Below, piece after piece: positions 1 to 6,191 of a stretch of DNA of 7,918 bases. The stretch is from Phycisphaerae bacterium. Lineage in GTDB: Bacteria; Planctomycetota; Phycisphaerae; Sedimentisphaerales; Anaerohalosphaeraceae. Positions within the stretch are counted from its first letter, which is position 1, and each line of letters starts with the position of its first letter. The DNA is taken from the NCBI GenBank assembly GCA_021736615.1, contig JAIPFN010000274.1, positions 1 through 7,918 on the forward strand, in the 5' to 3' direction. The position numbers were made by a program, and so were the translations under genes. Below the pieces are notes generated by a model. That model saw only the letters and a program-made list of their open reading frames with translations. It did no database searches and was not told the DNA's origin.

Positions 1-411
1 CCTGTCGCGGACGTCGCTTACTGTGTCGATTATTACCGTCACATCTTTACCTAGCGCAACGTCTGTAACGAACGCCGACGCCTCGGGGCCAAAGTACATA
101 ATCTCCTCACCGCGTTTTTTTGTTTCTGGGGTATCTACGCCAAGGAGCCTTATGCGGGTAGTTTCGTATTCGCCGTCGGGGATGTCAATGTCAAGTGTAT
201 CGCCGTCGACGATCTTGACGACTTTGAAAGTTTTGAGGTGGTATTTCGCGGCGCCTTCTGGACGAGGGGTTCTAAGCAGAACTTCTTTGCGAAATGATTC
301 GGTAAAGAGACGATCACAACAGACTATCACAAGGACAAAAACGATAATCGCAAAGATAATACCATTCTTGCGCCGCCGACTCATAGCATATTTAAGCGTA
401 CTCTTGGCCAA
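1..411 (-). CDS. Membrane-anchored staphylococcal-nuclease-like (SNase) protein, 3' end outside window
   Basis: The minus strand is open from 411 to the window edge (137 codons, no stop). Residues about 17-32 are strongly hydrophobic and follow a basic N-terminus (SRRRKNG), which suggests a membrane anchor or signal segment. It is not a good lipobox, because Val precedes the CC pair. From about residue 60 the protein matches the SNase fold: VDGDT (D69, D71), IRLLGVDTPE (R88, D93, E96) and FGPEASAF. These correspond to the metal-binding Asp and to Arg35, Asp40 and Glu43 of staphylococcal nuclease. The window ends just after DVRDR, where the YGR motif with the second catalytic arginine would be expected. 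The TTG at 411 is preferred because GAGGAG lies 4 nt upstream; the in-frame ATG at 384 has no ribosome binding site. The likely product is a Ca2+-dependent nuclease acting outside the cytoplasmic membrane. It lies 142 bp downstream of lysC on the same strand and may be read from it. Confidence 0.88.
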   Translation of the reverse strand, partial: MAKSTLKYAMSRRRKNGIIFAIIVFVLVIVCCDRLFTESFRKEVLLRTPRPEGAAKYHLKTFKVVKIVDGDTLDIDIPDGEYETTRIRLLGVDTPETKKRGEEIMYFGPEASAFVTDVALGKDVTVIIDTVSDVRDR

Positions 412-430
412 TGCACTCCTCAGTTAAAAC

Positions 431-512
431 TTGAACCACTAACGAACACCAATAAGCACTAATATCTATCATTAAAAACATTCGTGTCTATTAGTGTCCA
501 TTCGTGGTTCAA
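431..512 (-). repeat. Imperfect 33-bp inverted repeat (foldback element)
   Basis: The arms at 431-463 and 480-512 are inverted copies matching at 26 of 33 positions, with a 16-nt loop. In the minus-strand transcript four of the seven differences become G-U wobbles, so the RNA hairpin is better in the direction in which lysC and the nuclease gene are read. The right arm contains TTCGTGTCTATTAGTGTCC, a motif I associate with dispersed intergenic repeats in environmental genomes (from memory). It may be a small non-autonomous element or a processing or attenuation hairpin between the two genes. No T-run follows it, so it is not a classical terminator. Confidence 0.7.
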
Positions 513-524
513 TTAAATCTGTCA

Positions 525-556
525 GCTAATCGCTAATTGCTAATTGCTAATCGCTA
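525..556. repeat. 7-bp tandem repeat (GCTAATY), about 4.5 units
   Basis: Units are GCTAATC, GCTAATT, GCTAATT and GCTAATC at 525-552, followed by a partial GCTA at 553-556. The last partial unit supplies the TAG stop codon of lysC (554-556, read on the minus strand). The period of 7 with slight variation suggests slipped-strand expansion or insertion of a short repeat at the end of the gene. Confidence 0.85.
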
Positions 557-1054
557 TTTATTCTTTCGCTCGTCGCCTGGCTTGTCCAGTTCGAAAGCTT
601 CGCAGAGAGCGACCAGTGCTTCTTCGCCCTGGTCGAGGTCGACGATTACGCTGATGCGGATTTCACTGGTCGTGATCGAATCGATATTGACCTTCTTGTC
701 GGCGAGCGTCTTGAACATCGTCTCGGCAACACCGTAATGCGAACGCATTCCGACGCCGACGATAGAAACCTCGGAGATGTCTTCGCGAACGAACATCGAC
801 TGGCAGTGGATCTCGTCTTTGATCTCGTCGATGGCCTTCTTGGCGTCTGCGAGATAGCCCTTTTCGATAGTGAACGAAAGATTCGCCTTTTCCTTGCTAA
901 GCTCTACCTGGATAATGTCGTTAACAATAACGTGCGATGCGGCGAGATGTGCGAATATCTTTGCCGCAGTACCGGGTTTATTATCTACGCCAAGAAGTCC
1001 AACCTTAGCGAGATCATTTTGCATTGTAGCACCTGAAACCAGAATACCTTCCAT
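554..1054 (-). CDS. Putative in-frame beta (regulatory) subunit of aspartokinase
   Basis: Within lysC, ATG codon 247 (1054-1052) is preceded by GAGGTG (1066-1061) with a 6-nt spacer, a better ribosome binding site than that of the full-length start. Translation would give 166 residues made of the two ACT domains only. In Corynebacterium glutamicum and Bacillus, lysC is known to encode an alpha subunit and an in-frame beta subunit from an internal start. The sequence after Met247 (MEGILVSGAT...AKVGLLGV) resembles, from memory, the beginning of that beta subunit. Production of a separate beta chain here is inferred from position and ribosome binding site only. Confidence 0.55.
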   Translation of the reverse strand: MEGILVSGATMQNDLAKVGLLGVDNKPGTAAKIFAHLAASHVIVNDIIQVELSKEKANLSFTIEKGYLADAKKAIDEIKDEIHCQSMFVREDISEVSIVGVGMRSHYGVAETMFKTLADKKVNIDSITTSEIRISVIVDLDQGEEALVALCEAFELDKPGDERKNK

Positions 1055-1792
1055 TTGGGGCACCTCGTGTGTAATTAAAGTTCCTTGTTTTTCTTCCATG
1101 CTGCTTCGAACATGGATGGTTACGTTATACTTTTTGCCGAACTCGATCGCCCTGCCGTGCATGACTCCTGCACCTAGACTGGCAAGCTCCAGCATCTCGT
1201 CATAGCTGATCATGTCCATCTTCACGGCCCTGGGGAATTTACGCGGGTCAGTCGTATAGATGCCGTCGACGTCTGTGTAAATCTCGCAGGTCTCGGCGCC
1301 GAGTGCCGCGGCTAAAGCAACCGCACTGGTATCCGAACCGCCGCGGCCGAGCGTGGTAATATTGCCGTCTTCGTCCATGCCCTGGAAACCGGCGACGATA
1401 ACTATTCTGCCGCGGTCGAGCTGCTTGTGGATTTTTTCTACGCCGATACTCTGGATACGAGCCCTTGAATGAGCCGCATCCGTGAGCATCTCAATCTGCG
1501 TTCCGGTGAAACTGATCGCCGGATAACCCATGTGCTCCAGGGCCATCGCCATCAGCGAAACGGTCTGCTGTTCGCCTGTACTAAGAAGCATATCCATCTC
1601 ACGCTTAGGCGGATTCGGATTAAGCTCCAGGGCGTCGGCTACCAGCAAGTCGGTCTGCTTGCCGCGAGCCGAAGCGACAACAACGACCTGCTTGCCGTCT
1701 TTGACCGCGTCGATGGCACGACCGGCAGCCCTGCGGATCTTTGCAGCGTCAGCTACGGATGTACCGCCAAACTTTTGAACTACAATTGACAT
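554..1792 (-). CDS. lysC: Aspartate kinase (aspartokinase), monofunctional, two ACT domains
   Basis: This 412-residue protein phosphorylates aspartate with ATP to 4-phospho-aspartate, the first cytoplasmic step towards lysine, threonine, methionine and diaminopimelate. The kinase domain covers about residues 1-240: KFGGTSV at 7-13 (substrate/ATP lysine), STGEQ at 71-75, GRGGSDTSA at 149-157 and TDVDGIYTTDPR at 173-184. Two C-terminal ACT domains (about 262-330 and 340-405) are the expected site of feedback inhibition by lysine and/or threonine. The length is normal for the monofunctional class. The ATG at 1792 is preceded by AGGA with 8 nt spacing. There is no homoserine dehydrogenase fusion. 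The gene has its own promoter and is separated from the upstream gene by a terminator. An internal ATG at residue 247 with a strong ribosome binding site may give a separate beta subunit (own entry). Confidence 0.97.
   Translation of the reverse strand: MSIVVQKFGGTSVADAAKIRRAAGRAIDAVKDGKQVVVVASARGKQTDLLVADALELNPNPPKREMDMLLSTGEQQTVSLMAMALEHMGYPAISFTGTQIEMLTDAAHSRARIQSIGVEKIHKQLDRGRIVIVAGFQGMDEDGNITTLGRGGSDTSAVALAAALGAETCEIYTDVDGIYTTDPRKFPRAVKMDMISYDEMLELASLGAGVMHGRAIEFGKKYNVTIHVRSSMEEKQGTLITHEVPQMEGILVSGATMQNDLAKVGLLGVDNKPGTAAKIFAHLAASHVIVNDIIQVELSKEKANLSFTIEKGYLADAKKAIDEIKDEIHCQSMFVREDISEVSIVGVGMRSHYGVAETMFKTLADKKVNIDSITTSEIRISVIVDLDQGEEALVALCEAFELDKPGDERKNK
1061..1066 (-). promoter_or_regulatory. 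Internal ribosome binding site GAGGTG within lysC
   Basis: GAGGTG on the minus strand is complementary to the 3' end of 16S rRNA and lies 6 nt before an in-frame ATG at 1054, at the boundary between the kinase and ACT domains. Confidence 0.55.
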
Positions 1793-1864
1793 TTAATTAT
1801 TCCTGAATTAACATTTCTAGTTCTTAACCCTTTAAAATGAGGGATTATGCACATTAAGTGATGC

Positions 1865-1893
1865 ATATTAACACAATGCAGGCGGTATGTCCA
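1865..1893 (-). promoter_or_regulatory. Predicted sigma70-type promoter of lysC
   Basis: On the minus strand TGGACA (1893-1888) is followed after exactly 17 nt by TAATAT (1870-1865), and TGT directly before the -10 box makes an extended -10. Transcription would start near 1858, giving a leader of about 66 nt before the ATG at 1792. That is too short for a lysine riboswitch. A perfect TATAAT 30 nt further upstream (1905-1900) is an alternative -10 without a convincing -35. Confidence 0.6.
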
Positions 1894-2212
1894 GCGCCAA
1901 TTATACTTTAACTTAGACCTGAAACGATATATAACGGCGGGTCAGCATTACTGACAAAATGGCTATTAGGGTAATCCGGGGGGCTTTACAGTTAACGCCT
2001 TGAAAAAGTTTACCTTTGGTTTACCGTTTTAATACCGACTTGCTATCTGCTCGACACTGATTGCCTGTAATATCTTTTTATTTCTGGTTTTATCGCTTAT
2101 TAGTGGGGTTTTTGTCAGGATTCAAGTACGAATGTACCCTTTGTTCCTATTATGTCGTGTTCTTAGCGTTTTCCTGATAGATCAGGATTTGACTGTATGG
2201 CCGCAAGGGTAA

Positions 2213-2250
2213 TGTATTGTCGGCATACTGTTCGCAAAACAATGTCGCAG
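2213..2250. repeat. Dispersed intergenic repeat, copy A
   Basis: These 38 nt align in the same orientation with 6137-6174: TGTATTG, then GCATACTG, then CGCAAAA, then TGTCG and CAG occur in the same order with few differences. Copy A lacks the second arm that lets copy B form a hairpin, and it abuts the T-run of the terminator at 2251-2280. Confidence 0.65.
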
Positions 2251-2280
2251 AAAAACGCGGGTTTCCACTGGAAACCCGCG
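2251..2280 (-). terminator. Strong Rho-independent terminator
   Basis: A perfect 11-bp stem, CGCGGGTTTCC with GGAAACCCGCG, and a 3-nt loop (2256-2280) is followed on the minus strand by five T (2255-2251). It lies 35 nt past the stop codon of the large multidomain gene and would insulate lysC from it. Confidence 0.92.
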
Positions 2281-2314
2281 TAATGAAAGGATGTACTACA
2301 TCTTACAGGGCAAA

Positions 2315-5300
2315 TCAATCTTCTATTATCACCCTGAAGCCTACGTTGTATACCTTCTGATAAGATTCGTATGGGAATCTGATACTGCTGCCTGCTGTTT
2401 TTGGCCGGTCGTTCCAGCTTCCGCCTCGGGCGACCTTTTTTAGCGTCAGGTCGGCATCTTTAGAATCATCCTGTTTATAAGGATATGGCAGATAGCTCGA
2501 GCGTGTCCATTCCGAGACGTTTCCTACCATGTCATAGAGACCCCACGGATTCGGTTCATATTGTTTGACAAAATCGACAACGATCCATTTATCGGTAAAG
2601 CGATCGTCACGCAGCGGGTAAAGATAGTCAGCCGGGTAGTCGCGGCGTAAGTGTATCTTACTTCCGCCGTCCCAGCTGGTATATGTTCTGCGTCGTCCGG
2701 CATCGGCGAGGTTTGCGTATTTAGAGAAATCGGTATCCTTGCCGCCATAGAAGAACTGTTCCTTCGAACCGGCTCGTGCGGCCCATTCCCACTGCGCTTC
2801 GGTCGGAAGGGTAACTTTCTTGCCCGTCTTCTTCGACAGCCACTTGCAAAACGCCATCGCCTGCTGCCATGAAACGCGAGCGACCGGCTGATCGGCGTGG
2901 TTAGCAATATAACCCGGAACCGCATGGTCTTTTCCGTCTTCGTCGAGATAACGCGTATCATGGTCAGTATCGAATGCTGCGTACTGTTTGTTGGTCACTT
3001 CCGTTTCGGACATCCAGAATGCTTTGGAAACATTCACAATAGAACGCGGCATTTCGTCAGCGTAACCGGACTGTGAACCCATAACAAACTGCCCTGCCGG
3101 TATTCTTGAAAGAGTCATCATCCCATCGCCAACCAGGATAATCTGCTTCGATGTACTGCTATGTGGCCCTGCAAGTATACCAGTCGCTGTAAGTCCATCC
3201 GGGGCAATCTGCGATTCCTTTGGAGGCATTACCGGTGTAATATCATTCTTGATCAATTTAATTGCCGCGCGATATTCGTCTTCAGGATTGTCTTTGAGTC
3301 CGGCATAAAGTTTCGCCAGTTCAAGACGCCTGGTTTCAAACTTTTGATTGTCCCACATACCGCGGTGCGGGGCGTTAAGATCGATCCACGTGTAAATCCT
3401 GTCCCAATCTTCCGGAGACAGTTCGACGTTATGGTGGCCCTTTTTGAACATCTGAACCAGCGGACTTGTCGATACGTGCCATTCCATCGGATTGTACATA
3501 TCGAGATCGCTTTCCGGTCCGGGTTTGCGGGTAAAGGCTACGAGATTCAAATACGAACGATCCTCACGCCAGTTCTGCATCGGATCGCATTTGACAAGCG
3601 ATATGCCGCCCTTCTTGTCGGCATCGTTGTGACAGCCGACACATTTCCTGTCAAGTATCGGCTGAATCTCGGTAGGATAGCCAAACGGCCTTACAGGGCC
3701 TTGCCATGGCTTAATATTTCTCGGCGCCCTTCTACCGGCAAGAGTCATCTTATTGGGCGATGCCTCATTCTGGTTTTCATGACAGCCGTTGCACGAAACG
3801 GTCTCGCCGCCCATACCTACCATCCAGCTTCGCATAAGAGCAAGAGATGCACCGTCTTCGTCAAGCGGCTGAATTGCCAGCGGAGTATCTGCCGGAGCAA
3901 TAAAACTAAACGAACCGTCCTTCTCTACGTCGACGGTACCGAGAATTCGCTTTATATCCCAGCTCGACTCGAGACCTACTGACTCATGGCCGCCGCTTCT
4001 GAGGTAACCGTAATGGTACGCGATTACGCGAAGCTTTTTAACCTTGCCGCGAGGAATGTTTTTCAGGCCGGGACCGCCGTAAATATCCGTACAGAAGATA
4101 ACCGTCTCATCGGAATCTGTCGTCCGGTCGACAAGGACAGGAGGCGTCTTTTGAGCGACGAGAGGAATCGGTTCAAAAATGCTGTAACTGGGATCTGAGT
4201 AAACCTCTGTAATATTGTCAAATGTATCGACAAGAGCAAGCACCCACTTGTTCCCCTTTTGAAGAGAAACGAAATAATATTTTTCCGAAAGCGGATAAGG
4301 AGTACCGAAAGTATATTTCTGACCGCCGCCCTGATTGTCGTAAACATTGCCAACAACATCACGACCAAAACCGGGAATTTCCTGAACACATCCGGTCTTT
4401 TCGGCAGGGAGAACTTCCGGGTGAATATTAATATTTGTATTTTCCTCACCCCATGTTTTTTCTTTGGGGTTATATTTAAGGGGGTATTTGCGGCCAAGTG
4501 CCGGGTCGATTATCAGCAGTCTTCCCGTTTCGCTTTTGGAGTGATGGCCACTGACGATACCAACGACCTTCGAAGGGTGATTCGGAATCGGACGAGCCCA
4601 GCAGTATGCCGTCGGGAAATAAGAACCGCTTCCCCAATACTCACGCTGACTGGTTCCATCCGGGTTCATATGGAAAAGATACCTTGAATAATAATGCGGG
4701 GTATCGGTATATTCCCACCGAAGGTACATCACCCGGCCGTTAGCAAGAACACGGGGATGCCAGTCGCTGTCCTGCTCGTATGTAAGCTGCCTGACCGCAC
4801 CGCTGTTGGTATCGATCTTAAACAAGTCGACCATCGGCTCGCTGCCGTTTACGCATGGCAAACCCTGAACACCCGCCGTCGAGCAAACAAGAATTTTCCC
4901 GTCTTCGGGCAGGTAGCAGCCGTCAAACCACTGAATATCTTTTTGATCGCTGGGGGTAAGCTCTTTAAGGTTTCCACCATTGGTGTCAATTTCCAGAACC
5001 GCCCACATGCCGTTGCTTCCAACACCGGAAAACATCAGCTTTTCGCCAGAAAAATGAAGATCCATGTGTTTGATAACCGACGTATCAGGATGGCGGTAGA
5101 TCGGGCGAACCTTAATTTCGCCTCGCAAATTTGACAGTTCTGCAATATCGTTATCCCAGCCGGTCCGCTTGATAGTATCGCTCGTATAAGCGTTCAGGCT
5201 GCGGTTAGCTTCCTTCGTACGGCGAATAACGACCAGTTTATCGAAGTCCAGCAGAGGATTGGCAAGAGATGCGTCCTTAATAAGTGCGTCAAGTTCCGTC

Positions 5301-5533
5301 TGAACGGCAGGGTTGATCTTGTCGCTTATTTTGGCCTGGATCTTTTCGAGACGGACAAGAAATTCCTTACCCGGATATTTATCGCCATTGTTCTTGATAA
5401 GATCCTCGATCATCCGGCGAGCCGAATCGGGAGTATTTACCGGCACATCACCGTTATTGACGGCAAATGCCGGTCCGACAAGAAAAATCACGACAACTGC
5501 AAAAAATACTAAAGACTTCACTCTGCAAAACAT
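2315..5533 (-). CDS. Secreted dihaem protein: hydrazine-synthase-alpha-like propeller fused to FGE/SUMF1-like domain
   Basis: The product has 1072 residues from the ATG at 5533, which has GGGAG 5 nt upstream; an in-frame TTG at 5545 overlaps that site and is less likely. Residues 1-24 are a signal peptide (hydrophobic core, cut after AFA). A helical segment follows (about 30-115). A beta-propeller of TolB/WD40-like blades spans about 130-470 (for example HFSGEKLMFSG with IDTNGGNLKELT, and YLPEDGKILVCST with IDTNSGAVRQLT). Then come two haem c motifs, CNGCH (581-585) and CVGCH (631-635), with possible distal His at 686, 700, 701 and 723. Residues about 806-1072 are an FGE-sulfatase/SUMF1-like domain (IPAGQFVMGS, SETEVTNKQYAAF, LPTEAQWEWAARAG, GLYDMVGNVSEW, ARGGSWND, VGFRV). 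The order propeller-haem-haem matches the alpha subunit of anammox hydrazine synthase, but no beta or gamma subunit is nearby. The FGE part lacks the catalytic cysteine pair. The predicted location is the periplasm or cell exterior; the substrate is unknown. It is a single-gene unit with its own terminator. Confidence 0.9.
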   Translation of the reverse strand: MFCRVKSLVFFAVVVIFLVGPAFAVNNGDVPVNTPDSARRMIEDLIKNNGDKYPGKEFLVRLEKIQAKISDKINPAVQTELDALIKDASLANPLLDFDKLVVIRRTKEANRSLNAYTSDTIKRTGWDNDIAELSNLRGEIKVRPIYRHPDTSVIKHMDLHFSGEKLMFSGVGSNGMWAVLEIDTNGGNLKELTPSDQKDIQWFDGCYLPEDGKILVCSTAGVQGLPCVNGSEPMVDLFKIDTNSGAVRQLTYEQDSDWHPRVLANGRVMYLRWEYTDTPHYYSRYLFHMNPDGTSQREYWGSGSYFPTAYCWARPIPNHPSKVVGIVSGHHSKSETGRLLIIDPALGRKYPLKYNPKEKTWGEENTNINIHPEVLPAEKTGCVQEIPGFGRDVVGNVYDNQGGGQKYTFGTPYPLSEKYYFVSLQKGNKWVLALVDTFDNITEVYSDPSYSIFEPIPLVAQKTPPVLVDRTTDSDETVIFCTDIYGGPGLKNIPRGKVKKLRVIAYHYGYLRSGGHESVGLESSWDIKRILGTVDVEKDGSFSFIAPADTPLAIQPLDEDGASLALMRSWMVGMGGETVSCNGCHENQNEASPNKMTLAGRRAPRNIKPWQGPVRPFGYPTEIQPILDRKCVGCHNDADKKGGISLVKCDPMQNWREDRSYLNLVAFTRKPGPESDLDMYNPMEWHVSTSPLVQMFKKGHHNVELSPEDWDRIYTWIDLNAPHRGMWDNQKFETRRLELAKLYAGLKDNPEDEYRAAIKLIKNDITPVMPPKESQIAPDGLTATGILAGPHSSTSKQIILVGDGMMTLSRIPAGQFVMGSQSGYADEMPRSIVNVSKAFWMSETEVTNKQYAAFDTDHDTRYLDEDGKDHAVPGYIANHADQPVARVSWQQAMAFCKWLSKKTGKKVTLPTEAQWEWAARAGSKEQFFYGGKDTDFSKYANLADAGRRRTYTSWDGGSKIHLRRDYPADYLYPLRDDRFTDKWIVVDFVKQYEPNPWGLYDMVGNVSEWTRSSYLPYPYKQDDSKDADLTLKKVARGGSWNDRPKTAGSSIRFPYESYQKVYNVGFRVIIED

Positions 5534-5563
5534 AGAAACTCCCAAAATTTTAAATAAATAACA

Positions 5564-5569
5564 ATTATA
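5564..5569 (-). promoter_or_regulatory. Possible -10 box of the large secreted-protein gene
   Basis: A perfect TATAAT on the minus strand would place the start near 5557, about 24 nt before the ATG at 5533 and upstream of its GGGAG site. No good -35 box is visible at 16-18 nt, so the call rests on the -10 alone. Confidence 0.4.
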
Positions 5570-5636
5570 TTAATTTCAGTTAATAATAGCCGATACCCAA
5601 ATTTACTATTCACACATGGGGCCTTGTGGGCCGTAG

Positions 5637-5656
5637 ATTCCCGCCTTCGCGGGAAT
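5637..5656. repeat. REP-like palindrome (ATTCCCGC hairpin)
   Basis: The perfect 8-bp stem ATTCCCGC / GCGGGAAT with loop CTTC is followed by GACA. ATTCCCGCCTTCGCGGGAAT is a short palindrome I recall as dispersed in many bacterial genomes. It lies between the divergent large gene and ppnP, where a terminator is not expected, so a mobile repeat is more likely. Confidence 0.7.
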
Positions 5657-5730
5657 GACAATATTGCCTGACCGGCTCTTATTAACTGTAATCCTTATTA
5701 TAACCAAGATAACCAATAAAACGTCTGAAA

Positions 5731-5758
5731 TTGTAGTTTTATTGCTGGATTTTATTAT
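5731..5758 (+). promoter_or_regulatory. Possible ppnP promoter
   Basis: TTGTAG (5731-5736) and TATTAT (5753-5758) are separated by 16 nt, giving a leader of about 64 nt before the start at 5829. The region is AT-rich, so a chance match is possible. Confidence 0.35.
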
Positions 5759-5828
5759 TATATCACGCTAACTTACCTGCTGACAAATAAATTTAACCGG
5801 TCCCCCTGAATAAAATTGGAGTTTTAGA

Positions 5829-6110
5829 GTGTTTAATACAAATGAGTATTTCGGCGGCAAGGTAAAATCAATCGGTTTTGAGACTTCTGAGGGCAAGGCG
5901 ACTATCGGCGTAATGGCGGCGGGTGAGTTTGAATTCGGGACTGCTACTGTCGAATATATGACCGTCACGAGCGGAAAATTGACCGTTTTGCTGCCGGGCA
6001 GCGAAGAATGGAAAGATTTTGGGCCGAATGAGACTTTTAAGGTGGAGTCGGGTGTGAAGTTTCGGGTTAAGGCTGAGGAGCCGACCTCTTATCTGTGCCT
6101 GTATCGGTAG
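5829..6110 (+). CDS. ppnP: Pyrimidine/purine nucleoside phosphorylase, cupin fold (YaiE/DUF1255 family)
   Basis: This 93-residue protein matches the Escherichia coli PpnP (YaiE, 94 residues) family across its length: NEYFGGKVKSIGF at the N-terminus, GVMAAGEFEFGTA and MTVTSGKLTVLLPG in the middle, and the C-terminal signature EEPTSYLCLY. The family has a single small cupin barrel and cleaves purine and pyrimidine nucleosides with phosphate to give free base and (deoxy)ribose 1-phosphate in the cytoplasm. The start is GTG at 5829, with GGAG 7 nt upstream (TTGGAGTTTTAGAGTG); family alignment supports it because NEYF begins at residue 4. It is transcribed alone, diverging from the large secreted-protein gene and converging on the small gene at 6192-6395. 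Nothing appears truncated. Confidence 0.96.
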   Translation: MFNTNEYFGGKVKSIGFETSEGKATIGVMAAGEFEFGTATVEYMTVTSGKLTVLLPGSEEWKDFGPNETFKVESGVKFRVKAEEPTSYLCLYR

Positions 6111-6136
6111 GATATTGCAGAATGGTTGCTTAACTC

Positions 6137-6180
6137 TGTATTGCGAGCATACTGCCCGCAAAAGCTGTCGGCAGGATGCC
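6137..6180. repeat. Dispersed intergenic repeat, copy B, with hairpin
   Basis: Positions 6137-6174 align with copy A at 2213-2250. Here the element continues into a second arm: GCATACTGCC (6147-6156) pairs with GGCAGGATGC (6170-6179) at 9 of 10 positions around a 13-nt loop. It sits between the convergent ppnP and the 67-residue gene, so a transcription-ending role is possible, although no T-run follows on either strand. Confidence 0.65.
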
Positions 6181-6191
6181 AACAGCACGGA

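Larger units (their letters stand above)
1793..2250. other. Non-coding stretch upstream of lysC
   Basis: No convincing gene is seen on either strand. Besides the lysC promoter it holds small symmetric elements: a hairpin GTCAG-CATTA-CTGAC at 1941-1955, the palindrome CCTGAT-AG-ATCAGG at 2173-2186, and a direct repeat GTTTACC at 2008-2014 and 2019-2025 spaced by 11 bp (one helical turn). Its right end, 2213-2250, is a copy of a dispersed repeat. No riboswitch or T-box signature was recognised in the minus-strand leader. Confidence 0.6.

Noticed and set aside
23..427. 134-codon open frame on the plus strand
   Set aside because: Antisense to the SNase-like gene, which has conserved catalytic motifs; the Ser-rich product is typical of a shadow frame.
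1793..2250. Lysine riboswitch in front of lysC
   Set aside because: No recognisable conserved riboswitch core on the minus strand, and the best promoter leaves a leader of only about 66 nt.
2524..2961. 145-codon minus-strand frame overlapping the large gene in another frame
   Set aside because: Arg/Thr-rich translation in a shifted frame over the conserved FGE-like domain; no motif that resembles a protein.
3161..3982. 273-codon open frame on the plus strand
   Set aside because: It lies wholly antisense to the conserved haem-motif region of the large gene, has low-complexity basic composition and no ribosome binding site or family resemblance.
5533..5545. TTG at 5545 as start of the large secreted protein
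   Set aside because: The GGGAG ribosome binding site would lie inside the coding region; the ATG at 5533 is correctly spaced from it and gives a cleaner signal peptide.
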